Of a stretch of 64,000 nt of DNA, positions 35,037-45,609 are shown piece after piece. The notes below the pieces were generated by a model that worked only from the letters and a program-made list of their open reading frames with translations, was not told the origin of the DNA and made no database searches. Within the stretch, counting starts at the first letter, position 1; each line of letters opens with the position of its first letter. The position numbers and the translations under genes were made by a program. The DNA comes from Allacma fusca (taxonomy: Eukaryota > Arthropoda > Collembola > Symphypleona > Sminthuridae): positions 78,355,067 to 78,419,066 of the forward strand of contig OX359245.1 of the NCBI GenBank assembly GCA_947179485.1. Direction: 5' to 3'.

Positions 35037-36449
35037 ACTCAAGCCCAAAAGCAACTATAGTGGAGTTTTAACAACTTCAGGAAGGTGCGATTGTGTATTT
35101 AACTATTAATAGTAATTATTACTATCGGCTCCGTCTTTCTCAACAACCATTAAAATATTGTACACTATTTGGTGAGTGCCACTTGTGTATATTTTAAATG
35201 TCTAGATAGGTCAAGCTACACAGTTCACCAACAAACATGCCAACAAATTTGAAAATCCCTGTTAAAAAAGTTCAGCAATTTTAAAAATCACTATTCATAC
35301 AAATAAATTGCTTCGCTTTGAGATTTTTCGTGTTGACAATATTTTTTCCCTGGAAAGCGTTTTCTACAAAAATCCGGCCCCTGGAAATAATATAGCCAAA
35401 CTGGACTGCAGTGAGCTTGCCGGATTTTATTTACCACTCCGGTATCTACCTTTGAATTTCCTATCAACTTTCTTCTACATTAGTATCTGCCATCCATGCA
35501 CCCACTACTTGTACAGAATATATCATCAAAATACTTCTAGCTTTCTCCAAACCAAATATCTAAATACTTTCCACCTATCTACCACATAAGTATCTGCCAT
35601 CTAGCAGTAAGTATCAACAACCCAATTGCTTATTTTCCATCTTAGTATCTGCCGCCTAAATATCAAAACACAAATATAAGTGCAACACACAAATATCTAC
35701 CAACAGACAATCTCACACCAGATGTATGCTTGGGTGTTAGTTATCTAGACGGTAGATATTTTAATAATTATAGATATTTTAGTGGTAGATACTTTGGTGA
35801 TAGATAAGACGATCGATACCTGGGTAGTTGATATCTAAGTCTTAGATTTAATTTAGTCTCTTAGACAAACGGAACTAAACAAGATAAACTGTATGCTTAT
35901 CTATGCTTATTATAATTGTCTCTCATTTAATGAAAGTTGTTCCTGTTATCATGTATTGTTCCAAATTATACTTCCTTTAGTGGAACAAAACAAGAATATT
36001 TGGTAAAACGAAAAGTTGTGAATACAATAGTAATATTATAAACAAATGACATTTACGTTTAATATTCAAGTGTAATGTAGATATGTATTGGTGTAATTGC
36101 TATATTATAGATTTGCAATTCATAATAGCTCTGCATTAAGGAGCAAAATGGAGTTAGCCCGAACCAAAATCCATTGTTTATGAGAGGAACCATTCATTTG
36201 CATCTCCTGCTAACCAAGTAAGAAAGCGAACTATGTATGAATCGCCGTACCAAGCATATGATAATGCTTAAATAATACAAAATTATTTTTTATTTGCTGC
36301 CGAATTCAAAAAATTAATTAATTTAGAGTTCTTAAATATGTATTTGTCTAAATACTTAAAGCTCTGTCAGATAATCCCATAACTACAAATAATGCCGAAT
36401 ACGACCCCCTCTTTCCTTCCTTACTGTAGTACTACACAGTACACATGCT
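35037..36449. pseudogene. Relic of a clade III unit: intron 2 and 3' flank only
   Basis: After the 3' end of B9, the DNA from about 35440 to 35870 is a CTACCA/TGGTAG word repeat like that in intron 2 of A7 and A8. 35890-36000 matches intron 2 of A7 (CTCATTTAATGAAAGTTGTT, near 27306), and 36040-36240 matches the clade III 3' flank, with the GFHEFLK frame destroyed. The last exon (TTGCATCCATTACAACC) is absent. This marks a third, nearly erased clade III locus. Confidence 0.6.
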
Positions 36450-37614
36450 TTCCACAACCTTTCGTCTTCAGCTTTGCTTATCGTTAGAGGGAGCATGGCA
36501 ACAACGTTTCGAAACAATTCTGTATTTCATATTAAGTATTGCCCTGCAAACTGTGCTTGTTCTTTTGTCGTAGTGAGATATGTACTCTTGTTAATTTGTG
36601 CACCCGGCTCGACGCGCTTCATTTAGTGTTTCTGTCGGTGCAAGTTTTGGGAATAACGGAACTTGCAATTACAATTAAATTGATAATACAAGTACTAGTA
36701 ATGCCGTAACTGGTACTTGCTAAAATGTGGCAATTTAATCATGCAAATAACCGAAGTTGAACTTGCAATTAGTTCATAAGTTACTTGCAATAGGTAAGGC
36801 AATTGCAAAAACATTTGGATGTAATTGCACTGATAAGTACAATTGCAAGTGCAATTTCTAATTGCAAGTTAACTGATATATACAGTATGAATCGTCGGTG
36901 AAGAGACAAAATGATCCGTGCATTTTTGATTGGTAGCAAGATGGTATACATGCTGTTTCACGAAATTGAACAAAGTGTATTAAATAAAATAATCTAGATG
37001 CAATGCATAATGAAACAGAGATGCAAAAATGAAATTGCCTTCCTTCAAGGCCTCCAAGGCTGAAATATTGTCAAATTTCATCGTTCAGCATATCTTTCGT
37101 ATCCTTAAAATATTTGTCCTATTTTTATATAATTTTGTGCAAATGGGAACATTTTAATTTTAATCGAAAATGTATTTAGATCATTTTGCGTCCTCACCAA
37201 CGAAATTGTACAGGAAGTACAGTAACTGCACTCGTTGAGACAATACTCAAGATTATTATAATTAGTTACTAGAGCGAAATGACTTATTGAGGCATTTTAT
37301 GGAATTTTGCGCTCAAATTCGAAAGGCTTTCAAGTTGCAATATAAATTGATAAATATTTTTAAAATTGCAACTTTTTGCAGTGCAAACACTTGCAATTGC
37401 AATTGAATCTCTTGCAATTTCAGTTGTGCTTAACCGGTAATTGCAAGTACTTAATGCTTTTGTAATTGCAATTTAAGTACACACAAATTGCACTTGCACC
37501 GACAATTGCTATTCCCTGGTGTAAAATAACCGGAATTGAACCGAACTTGCAAGTTCAATTAGTAATTGCGGTTAACTTGCAATTGACAAGAAACACTACG
37601 CTTCATGGAGGTAA
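36450..37614 (+). pseudogene. Family B exon 1 fragment split by a hAT-like element
   Basis: 36450-36622 aligns with the second half of exon 1 of B9 (GTWQQR, CLFFRR-type region, TRLDA), with several small gaps and an in-frame stop. It is interrupted at the DA|LHGG codons by a 976-bp element, after which ATGGAG|GTAATTGG (exon end and donor) follows at 37605-37614. Exons 2 and 3 were not found next to it. Confidence 0.8.
36623..37598. mobile_element. Non-autonomous hAT-like element, word TTGCAAGT
   Basis: The element is 976 bp inside a dead receptor exon, with an exact 8-bp duplication CGCTTCAT (36615-36622, 37599-37606). Ends are TTAGTGTTTCTGTCGGTGCA and, reversed, TAGTGTTTCTTGTCAATTGC. The margins repeat TTGCAATTAC/CTTGCAAGT words; the core (36890-37320) is unique and has no transposase frame. 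A piece of a related copy, in reverse, is at about 39100-39200. Confidence 0.9.
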
Positions 37615-37869
37615 TTGGATTCAGTGTACATTTAAATAACTTTTGTTAGCTTGAGTATAAAAAATCTTTGATATGCGATAATTTGAGGCTTTCTTACATT
37701 TTACTCATGATTTCGAAAAATCATTGCTTTAGCGATAAGTATGTATAATTACGCGATAATTTGAGGCTTTGTTTAGGGTGGCGTCAGCTACTGCCGTCAA
37801 AGTAGAATGAATTTTGAGTTTTTTTTCGAAATTACCGATTTTTTTGAGACCCCTATCTGGGTAAAGCAA
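37615..37869. repeat. Fragment of a TAGGGTGGCGTCA repeat and intron remains
   Basis: 37768-37860 matches the left part of the element at 53891-54287 (TAGGGTGGCGTCA, then CGTCAAAGTAGAATGAATTT). The words ACGCGATAATTTGAGG in front of both copies are also shared, and a second CGATAATTTGAGG lies at about 37678. The beginning is intron 1 residue of the family B fragment. Confidence 0.5.
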
Positions 37870-38770
37870 ATTAGCAATAACCAGAGAGCCATACGCCCAG
37901 GCATTGATTAAGCGGACTTCTCTAAAAAGAACTCCGGAGCGCTAATATATTAAATGGACTACGTTACTTTCGCTACAACGTCACAATTACCCATGAAAAA
38001 TGAAGGAACATATTTTAGCATGAAATCAAATTGCATTAATGCACAACTATGTGTAATGCCAATTATTTTAATTTGATACTATTGAGATATTAATTTTGCA
38101 ATGGGCAATTGCATTTCAATTTGGAAATCGTTAATCAAAAGCTTGTTCGAATTTGTTGCAAATATTTAAGTAGATAGGACGCAAATAGTCAAATATGCAA
38201 ATGCTTCCAATTCTAAGAACGCAGTTTATGGTGAGAGTTACTTGAGAGTCATTTTGAATTTTCCGAGAAAATTAAACACGAAAATTTGTCAAGTGCATTG
38301 CAAATATGCATTGGAGTAACGGCTATATACATATATGTATATTAGATTTAGAATTTATAATGGCTCTGAATAAAGGGAGAAATTTTGGTTTCCACGAATG
38401 TTTAAAGATTGTTTATGAAAGGAACAACTAATTTACATCTGTTTTAGCCCGTTTGAGAAAGTGCAATCGCTGTGTGCTAAGGGTTGGAAAATGCTGACGT
38501 ATAACTTAATTGAAATCCTTGTGAACGGAAATTATGACCAAATGGTTTTTGGTAGGAAAACACAAAACGAATCTAATAATTTCGGTTCCACAAATTAAAC
38601 GAACAGTTTGTTTTTACATAGACGAAAACGTAAACGGAAAAAAATAAGGTTATTTTTGGTTTTTGAAACCTTGATGTCGATTGGTCATCCTCCTCCATCT
38701 TGAACCTAACCGAATTTATTTCGAGTGAGACTCGTTGTAACCAAAAACCATAGTTCGAACAAAAATCAAA
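37870..38770. pseudogene. Ghost clade III locus: promoter block fused to 3' flank
   Basis: 37870-38290 is homologous to the whole upstream block and start region of A8 (GAGAAAATTAAACACGAAAA against GAGAAAATGAAATACGAAAC; the ATG is ATT here). At about 38296 the homology jumps straight to the clade III 3' flank (TGCAAATATGCATTGGAGTA and onward to 38760). All three exons and both introns are missing. The flank frame GFHE is disrupted in this copy. Confidence 0.75.
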
Positions 38771-40213
38771 AGCGAAAATCGGCACAGAATTGCAATTTGT
38801 TCACAGTGCTAAAATGTTAAAAAATCGAACCGAAAGAGTTTATATTTTTGAGAAGAAGCATCTATTATTTGTTAAATTCGAAGTGGGATTTCTCAACCTC
38901 AAGTATACAAAGATCGTACCTTTTCATCATCTATAGTGAATGATATTTGGAAGAAATATATCAAGTGATCACCTAAAAATTCAACTCAATTCGAAAAAAG
39001 TTATCTGCATTTCCAGCAGTAAACGAAATCTTTGCACTGGTTTAGCAACCAATCCCTAAGTCTGTGCGAATTAAATTATGAATTATTTGTTTAAGTTTAA
39101 CTTATTTTATTTGCATAAACCAATTGGCACATTTTAACAAGTACCAGTAACGACATTACTGGTACTTGCATTATCAATTATAATTCAAATTGCAAGTTCG
39201 TTATTTCCTATCTTCGTAGCGACAAAAACTTTAATTAGCTATCATTTATTTTCGAGAAATGCTTTTAAAGATAGACACGTTTTAAATCTTATCATCTTAC
39301 GTATGTTCTGCAAATGATCAAATGGAAAAAAATCCGAAGAAAAAGTATGCAGTAATAAAGTTGTTACTATGCTAATACAAGTATTTTTGGCAAAGTACTG
39401 TATTTCAAATACATTTACTGCGCTAGTAAAAGTAAGTAACCAGAAATGAGTACTGCATTTTTGTACTGAAAGGATTAAACAGGATTAAAGAAGTTAAAAT
39501 ATTTTAACAACAGTCGCAGAATTTTAAATACTAAATATTTTGGAATCACGCTGAAGCTTTAATTTATGTGTGGAGAAAAAACCGTAACTACAGAACTTTA
39601 AATTGTAACAATCATTTGTCAAATGATCTCCGATTGAAACGTGCTGTCATGGTCAAAGAGTTTCATAAATTCAAACATGCCTAACGACTTTTTATTGCTA
39701 TCTAATAAACCGACTATGGATAATTTTGTAGTATATTTTCCATTGTTTCATGCAAACTAGCGAAGCCAGAGGACGGTAAATGGCAAAATTATATATTAAA
39801 AAAAAGAATGTTGTTTAAAAAACATGTATTCTCATCATAGAGGTACTTAATGAGCTTTTTGATGGTTACAAATTAAATTTTATCGTTGAACATGCGTAAG
39901 TAAACAGTAGTTGGATTTAGGCGATAAATGTCGGTCCGTGCGCCAATTTTGTGATTTCATTAAATCAAACATACCGTTTGATCATATCTGGGCAATAATG
40001 TATCTGTTATTCTACCATTTTAATGAGTGTCATCACGATGAAAACACGACTAGACATTACGTTCCCCGGTTTTCAATTATAATGAATTCTTGTTTCTCAT
40101 TGGAAAACCATACTTGACAACAAACTTTTTCCGTATACTTTTGTCAAATTTGAAGGTTTTATAAACCCCATGTAAATCCATGACATTGTCAAGGTATCTA
40201 GTGAGTTGGAAAA
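38771..40213. promoter_or_regulatory. Intergenic DNA and upstream region of B10
   Basis: 38771-39640 shows no gene; 39100-39200 is a reversed scrap of the TTGCAAGT element and 39380-39480 repeats AAGTACTGTATTT-like words. From 39640 the sequence is homologous to 32690-33140 upstream of B9. The 36 bases before the ATG carry CATGACATTGTC and ATCTAGTGAGTT. Confidence 0.5.
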
Positions 40214-42171
40214 ATGAATTGGAGGAACGTACTTCGCTCCAAACTGTCGGAATTGATGCCCTTCGTTTTGCCGCTTTTGCGGAAATCACATAAAAAGCTC
40301 TACATTGAAGTCACTGGTCCAATTTTCACAAAAATGTCCACAATTCCTTGCCTGGTTCCTTTTCATTACGACTTCAAAAAGCGTGAGTTACGGACATCCA
40401 GTGGAATACACAAAGTGGTTTATCTTATTTCGGAATTAATTTACTTCATAAATTGCATACTCATCCTTTGCACACCCTTTCAACCTGGGTTTTACTTGTC
40501 TCTAGAGGGAACCTGGCAGCAACGTACAGAAGCAATTCTGTATTTACTGTTGAGCATTTACGTGATCTTTGAACTGCCTGTCAAGCTGTGTTTGCTCTTT
40601 CGTCGCAGTGAGATATGTTCTCTTGTTTATTCATGCACGCGACTCGACGCGATTTATGGAGGTAATTGTTAAATTAAATGTCAAATGTAATTTAAATGTT
40701 GTTTTAGTAAGAATCCCTTGGGGCATGTTTTTAGTTTTTCATCTTTCGATTATCACAACAAATGTACATACTAACGAGAAAGGCTACCAAATGAATTATT
40801 ACATGGGTACTCCTTGCACACAAGCTGAGCATAGAGTTGGAGGCTCAATCGGCGGTTCGAGGTGTAATCCAAATTGGTTTACTTATTTTTTTGTTCCTGC
40901 AGAAAACGTTTTTCAAGTAAAATCAGCTCTGGAGCTTCTTTCTGGGAATTATTTCATGGTGCAAGCAGTGTGGATTACTTCTTTAGTCACGACACTGACA
41001 GTGCCGGTAATGACAGGATGGTTGTGCTGGTTGATTCCAGATATGCTTGTTTTCTTCCCATCATATTTCTGCGATGGAGATGGATCCTGTGGAAACATCC
41101 CTCTCGTTCCTTTATGCCTCGTGGATGTCTTCGTTGTTTTTAAGGGCATAGTCAATGTTCATTTTGTGGGCCTCAACCTTGCAATTGCTGTTATATTCTT
41201 AGATGGAGTCACTAACAAACTCAGGTGCAAATAGTTCTTTTATTTCACAATAGATTGAGTAAATTTATAAATTCATGTGATTGGTAATGCATTGAAAAGT
41301 CAGTACAAAGTCGTAAACACTTCGATATTCGGAGACCCTTGAATTTGTAATGATTACCAAGAAAAATGCTGAAGAGTTGAAAAAACTGTTGTTTTCCATA
41401 TTCGAATTTTATGTAGATATACATATGTAGACATACAATTTTGTTGCAGAAGAACTAGTGGGTTTTAAGTTTCAACATTTTTCAGTTGTGCTAGAGTGTA
41501 ACACTTTAACAAACACTCCTTTCAAAAATTGTTTGACGGTTAACAAAAACGGTTAAAATGCCGTTTGACTTTGTATTTGAAAAGTTTAAGTATTGTAGAT
41601 TCATGAGTCGAGCAGTTATTTACAGAATAATTGTCTGTGTTAGCTATACGAAATTTTTGGTTACAAATTATTTGCAGATTTCAAGTGATATCAGCCGATT
41701 GGGAAGATTGTCAAAAAACGTAGTCAATTGCTACTTTTGAAAAATCTAATGAATGAACTACTTAATCCGTTCCTACTCCCAATTGGCATGTCAGCAGCCT
41801 TGGTTTTAAATGTATCCTTTTTTGTGGCATCCATTCACGATTTTTCCGCCATACAAACTGTTGGGATATTTTACATGTATTTTCCCGTGACATTTGTCCA
41901 CATCTTTACCACAGTGTGTGTTATCCTACATCGTTTCGAGTATCTGCAGATTTCATTAAACTTGTATCTAGACGCTGCAGAGCATAAGTACTTAAAGGAG
42001 AAGTTGCAGGGTTACAGGGGGGACCCAAAACACAGAGCTCTAAGCATCAAAACAATCAGACAGTCAGAGCTTAGCATTAATATTGGTGGGGTCTACCTGA
42101 TCACATTGGGTGCGGTTACGCTCTACGCCCAAACTATTATCGAAAACATTTTGAACATTATTCTGATGTGA
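40214..42171 (+). pseudogene. Family B 7TM receptor-like gene B10 with a 2-nt frameshift
   Basis: Exon 1 40214-40661 (448 nt), exon 2 40903-41224 (322 nt) and exon 3 41678-42171 keep all splice sites of the family. Exon 1 is nearly identical to that of B9. Near 41718-41730 two bases are missing relative to B9 (QKTYNQLLLLKN region), which puts a TAG at 41721-41723 in frame; beyond it the frame is open to the normal end and reads LLLKNLMNELLNPFLLP through GGVYLITLGAVTLYAQTIIE. Unless translation or assembly corrects this, the product stops after TM4 at about residue 271. The exon 2 loop FPSYFCDGDGSCG and the C-terminal blocks are intact, so inactivation looks recent. Confidence 0.78.
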
Positions 42172-42959
42172 TGGACTCAAGCGAAAAGAAACGATAGTGG
42201 CATTTTTGAAACTACAGGAAGGGGTTCTACATATTGTTAACATTAAATTTTTTATTGCTTTTTGTTTTGAATGTAAACACATGTTTGCCCATTTCAAGTA
42301 ATTAATGAAGTGAATAAGATTGTTATCTTTAATTCAAAACCGGTTACATCAAGTCCCTTAAAGTGGAGTTTGTGTCGGCTTTGGTAACTACAGTAATTAT
42401 ATTTAAAGCATTTCTCTAAATAGGGTAATGTTGTTCTGGTAACGATCAATTTTTAGTTCGTCAAAATTCCAAGTCTTGTGAAAACATTTATGGAACAGAT
42501 TTAGCCAAGCTTGGATGTAAACGTGTTTTATTTTACTCTTTGTATTTTTATTTTTGCAACTTTGATTGATAAGGTAAACGGCGGAAAGCCAATTTAAGTT
42601 GCAGCAGCGGCTTAAACATGGTGTAAGATTTTGTAAACAACTTGTTGTTCTTGTGATATTCAGTTGTTGCTGCAACTTTTATAAATAATCTAAACGTTAT
42701 ATACGGTTTGACTTTATAGGTTGCGAGGAAACTGATACTACGTAAAGAGTAGTAAGAAAATGCTTTTGAGGATTTCGGAACTTCCCCGTTAAAGAATAAA
42801 AATACGGACTGACAATTGGAGAGAGAAATTTAAACTTAAAAGCATAGTTCATCAAATTCTACACTCGCAGAAAAAAATCTCTGAAAAGTCATCAAAATGT
42901 CACTGCACGTTTTTGACAACTACTAAAATTCATAACAACATGAGTTTAGTTTCATAAAA
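42172..42959. other. Downstream of B10, nothing clear
   Basis: The first ~60 bases match the 3' flank of B9 (ACTCAAGC...AACTATAGTGG type). The rest has no supported frame. Confidence 0.35.
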
Positions 42960-44380
42960 AGTGTGATCCGGTCAATTTGGAGTCGGTGCAACCTGGAATC
43001 CGAGGACTCTGAGAGGAAGGGAAATACAGAGGAAAGGCCGGCTAAGCAGTATACATCCACGCTTATATCTTAACCCAAGGAAGACTCCTATGGGCAAAAG
43101 CTAAGTCACTTTTCTTACGAGTGTACGTGGTGCCAAGCCACTCCTTCCAATCTATCCATATCTGTTAAAGGTGATACTAGCACAAGACTTATGTATATGT
43201 AGAAACCAGGGACATCCGTACGTTTCCAGCTCCGGGACAACAACATATGAATGAGATCCAAAAGAATCAAATTTACTGAACCAACAATGAATGAGATAAT
43301 GGTGGAATTAAGGAAAATCAGTGCGAAGCTGGAAGGTTTCGATAAACGACTGGAGACTCTGGAAAAAGTAAATGAGATCTTACAAAGATGTCAACTCCAA
43401 GTCACAGAGCTAACAGAACGTATCGAGGCACTTGAAATCAGGGAAAGAAAGAAGAATATAATTATACATGGCATAGAATACCATAATCCTGAGACTGAAG
43501 GGGAACTGCCAGACTACGTTGCTTCATTTCGTCGGCTTGGAAAACCGGACAAAATCAAAAGACCAGTGTTAGTCTCTCTACATATGGATTGGCAAAAATC
43601 TGTAATCTACAAGAAAGTGAGCAATCCTAAAGGGACAAATTTTCAAATCAGAGATGATCTCCCGCCGAATATTAGACAGAAGCAATCAATACTCCTCTTG
43701 GAAAGGAAAAAAGCAAAGGCAAGGGGAGACACCGTGAAAATGACTCCAACACTTCTCACGATCAATGGAATAGCCTACTTTGTCAACTTTGAAAACAAAA
43801 TTGTTGTGCAAAACAAACATTAGTGATATAAAACCACCCAAATATGCGGATTTGTCCTGTTTTTATGTGAAACCTGGTAGAGAGATAATGAAGAAATCAC
43901 ATCCATAGCCACACATGAGCTTACTATTATAAACGCCGAAAAGATGAAAACATTACTAGAGGACGCATGAAAGGGGGACTCATCTTTGGTGTTAAAAGTG
44001 AAATCAGATATGTAAATTCTACATAAGTGTAGTTACAGCACGAATCCGCCTCAACAGTTAAAACATATACATCAAAAACACAATATTCACACAATCCAAT
44101 TCATGTCAACTCTGCTACACGCCTTGCTCGGATGACAATTTCCTACATCTAATCTTCAACTGCACAAAGTCACAAATGCTCAAGAATCTCTTTTCCCACC
44201 GGATCCGGACAGGCACTCTTACTGATATTCGAACATGACTCTAAATATGATTTCTGCAAACATGTTTATGATTACCTAGATAAACTCAGAGTTTTGTAAG
44301 ATTAACCCATTAAAATGAACAAACATAATGAAGGGGCTAAGTCCCAGATCAATAAAAGCTACTACTACTACTACTACTAC
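42960..44380 (+). mobile_element. Internally deleted LINE retrotransposon
   Basis: A 190-residue open frame at 43251-43823 resembles LINE ORF1 proteins: a coiled coil (LEGFDKRLETLEKVNEILQR), then IRERKKNIIIHGIE, and an RNA-binding-type C-terminal part with FRRLGKPDKIKRPVLVSL and IRDDLPPNIRQKQ. The bulk of ORF2 (endonuclease and reverse transcriptase) is missing. Near 44105-44190 one frame reads CQLCYTPCSDDNFLHLIFNC, the Cys/His knuckle usually found at the very end of LINE ORF2. The 3' end is AATAAAAG followed by a (CTA)n tail at 44359-44380. The 5' limit is a guess. It abuts a family B exon 3 fragment. Confidence 0.7.
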
Positions 44381-44550
44381 AGGGCTACAGGGGGACCCGA
44401 AACACAGAGCTCTCAGGGTCAAAACAATCAGACAACCGGAGCTTAGCATTAATAGATATTAGTGGTGTCTACCTGATAACATTGGGTGCGGTCACGCTCT
44501 ACGCCCAAACTGTTATCGATAACATTTTTAACCTCCTTCTGATATACTAG
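44381..44550 (+). pseudogene. Family B exon 3 end fragment
   Basis: Begins in GYRGD and runs to the stop TAG at 44548-44550, matching the last ~57 codons of B9/B10 exon 3 (SIKTIRQPELSIN, then VYLITLGAVTLYAQTVIDNI). A 4-base insertion in the SIN-IGG region breaks the frame. It lies right after the LINE tail, and the first two thirds of the exon are gone. Confidence 0.82.
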
Positions 44551-45609
44551 ACATTAGGTAAGAGACCGAGCAGTGGCATTTTAACATCTATAAAGCTTGG
44601 TTCACTCCTAACTGCTTGTTTGTACTACTTCTCGTACAATAAAAGAATCTGGTCACAATTAGGAGCTAATTTTACCAAAAGTCTCCTGTTTGAAAAGATG
44701 ACATTAAATTGTCCATGTCATGCTCAGAGTTTCATAAATACAAATAATCCACAATACAACTGCACTATGATAAAGAACTCAGCTGTAAATTGATAGTATA
44801 TGATTAATTCATTGTTATACGACATATTTACAAAAGTACTTGACATTGCACACGATTTGAGGTGAACGGCCCGAATTTAAAATATTAAAAAAATGGATTC
44901 CTTTCAGTAATAGTATCAAATAATAAAAGCTCAATCTTATAAACAATCTGATATTATGTAGTTTTGTTTTGAACCAATTATCTCATTGTTCCGGAACTTT
45001 AATCACATTTAATGTTAACAGCAAATCAGTTGCTAATTCCAGAATGCCCTTGGGATTTTTTTCCGATATGCTGGCGAAAGTTGAGTATAATTTTGTAAAA
45101 TTAGCAATTGTACCCACATCATGAAACTAAACTGAAGGAGTACGTAATGATTCAGAATTAAAGCTTATCATGGAGCACGGATATGTAAACATGGAATTTG
45201 ATTTCATATGATTTATTTGGTATTACTAAAAGCATGGAAATATGTACGTAAGAAAATTTTAAACATCAATTAGATGTACTTATATTACAATCAACAAACA
45301 AATAAGTGTGCTTATTTCTGAGCGATATATATCTCTTTCTTATCAAAAGTCAAGGAATTTTTGGTTCAAGATAGTCCCTAAACAAGTTTTACATAATTTT
45401 CGTCCATGTTTCAGCGAAAACTAGTAATTTCCACGATGTAATCAGGAAGAAAACTGCGTTGGGATTTATGAACTCGTGGAATTTGCAAATGTAATTATAC
45501 ATACAAAATATATGTTCCATTTAAACATTTGGTTCTTGGTCAATGAGGCGAAGGCTTCACGAACGCAGAAATCCCACGACATTGTCGGATTATCTGGTGA
45601 GTTGAGAAA
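44551..45609. promoter_or_regulatory. Intergenic DNA and upstream region of B11
   Basis: About 44820-45609 is homologous to 55340-55962 upstream of B12 (shared AACTAAACTGAA and ATTAAAGCTTATC(A/C)TGGAG words). 44690-44740 resembles the region before B9 and B10 (GTCCATG(T/C)CATGCTCA). The leader block before the ATG (45574-45609) carries ACGACATTGTC and TATCTGGTGAGTT. Confidence 0.5.

Noticed and set aside
40845-40870. GGCGGTTCGAGGTG as a tRNA T-arm
   Set aside because: No acceptor stem, D-arm or anticodon arm could be built around it; it lies in intron 1 of B10.
40569-41234. 221-codon frame spanning exon 1 end, intron 1 and exon 2 of B10
   Set aside because: Intron 1 happens to be open in the exon 2 frame; comparison with B9, B11 and B12 fixes the donor at 40662 and acceptor at 40901-40902.
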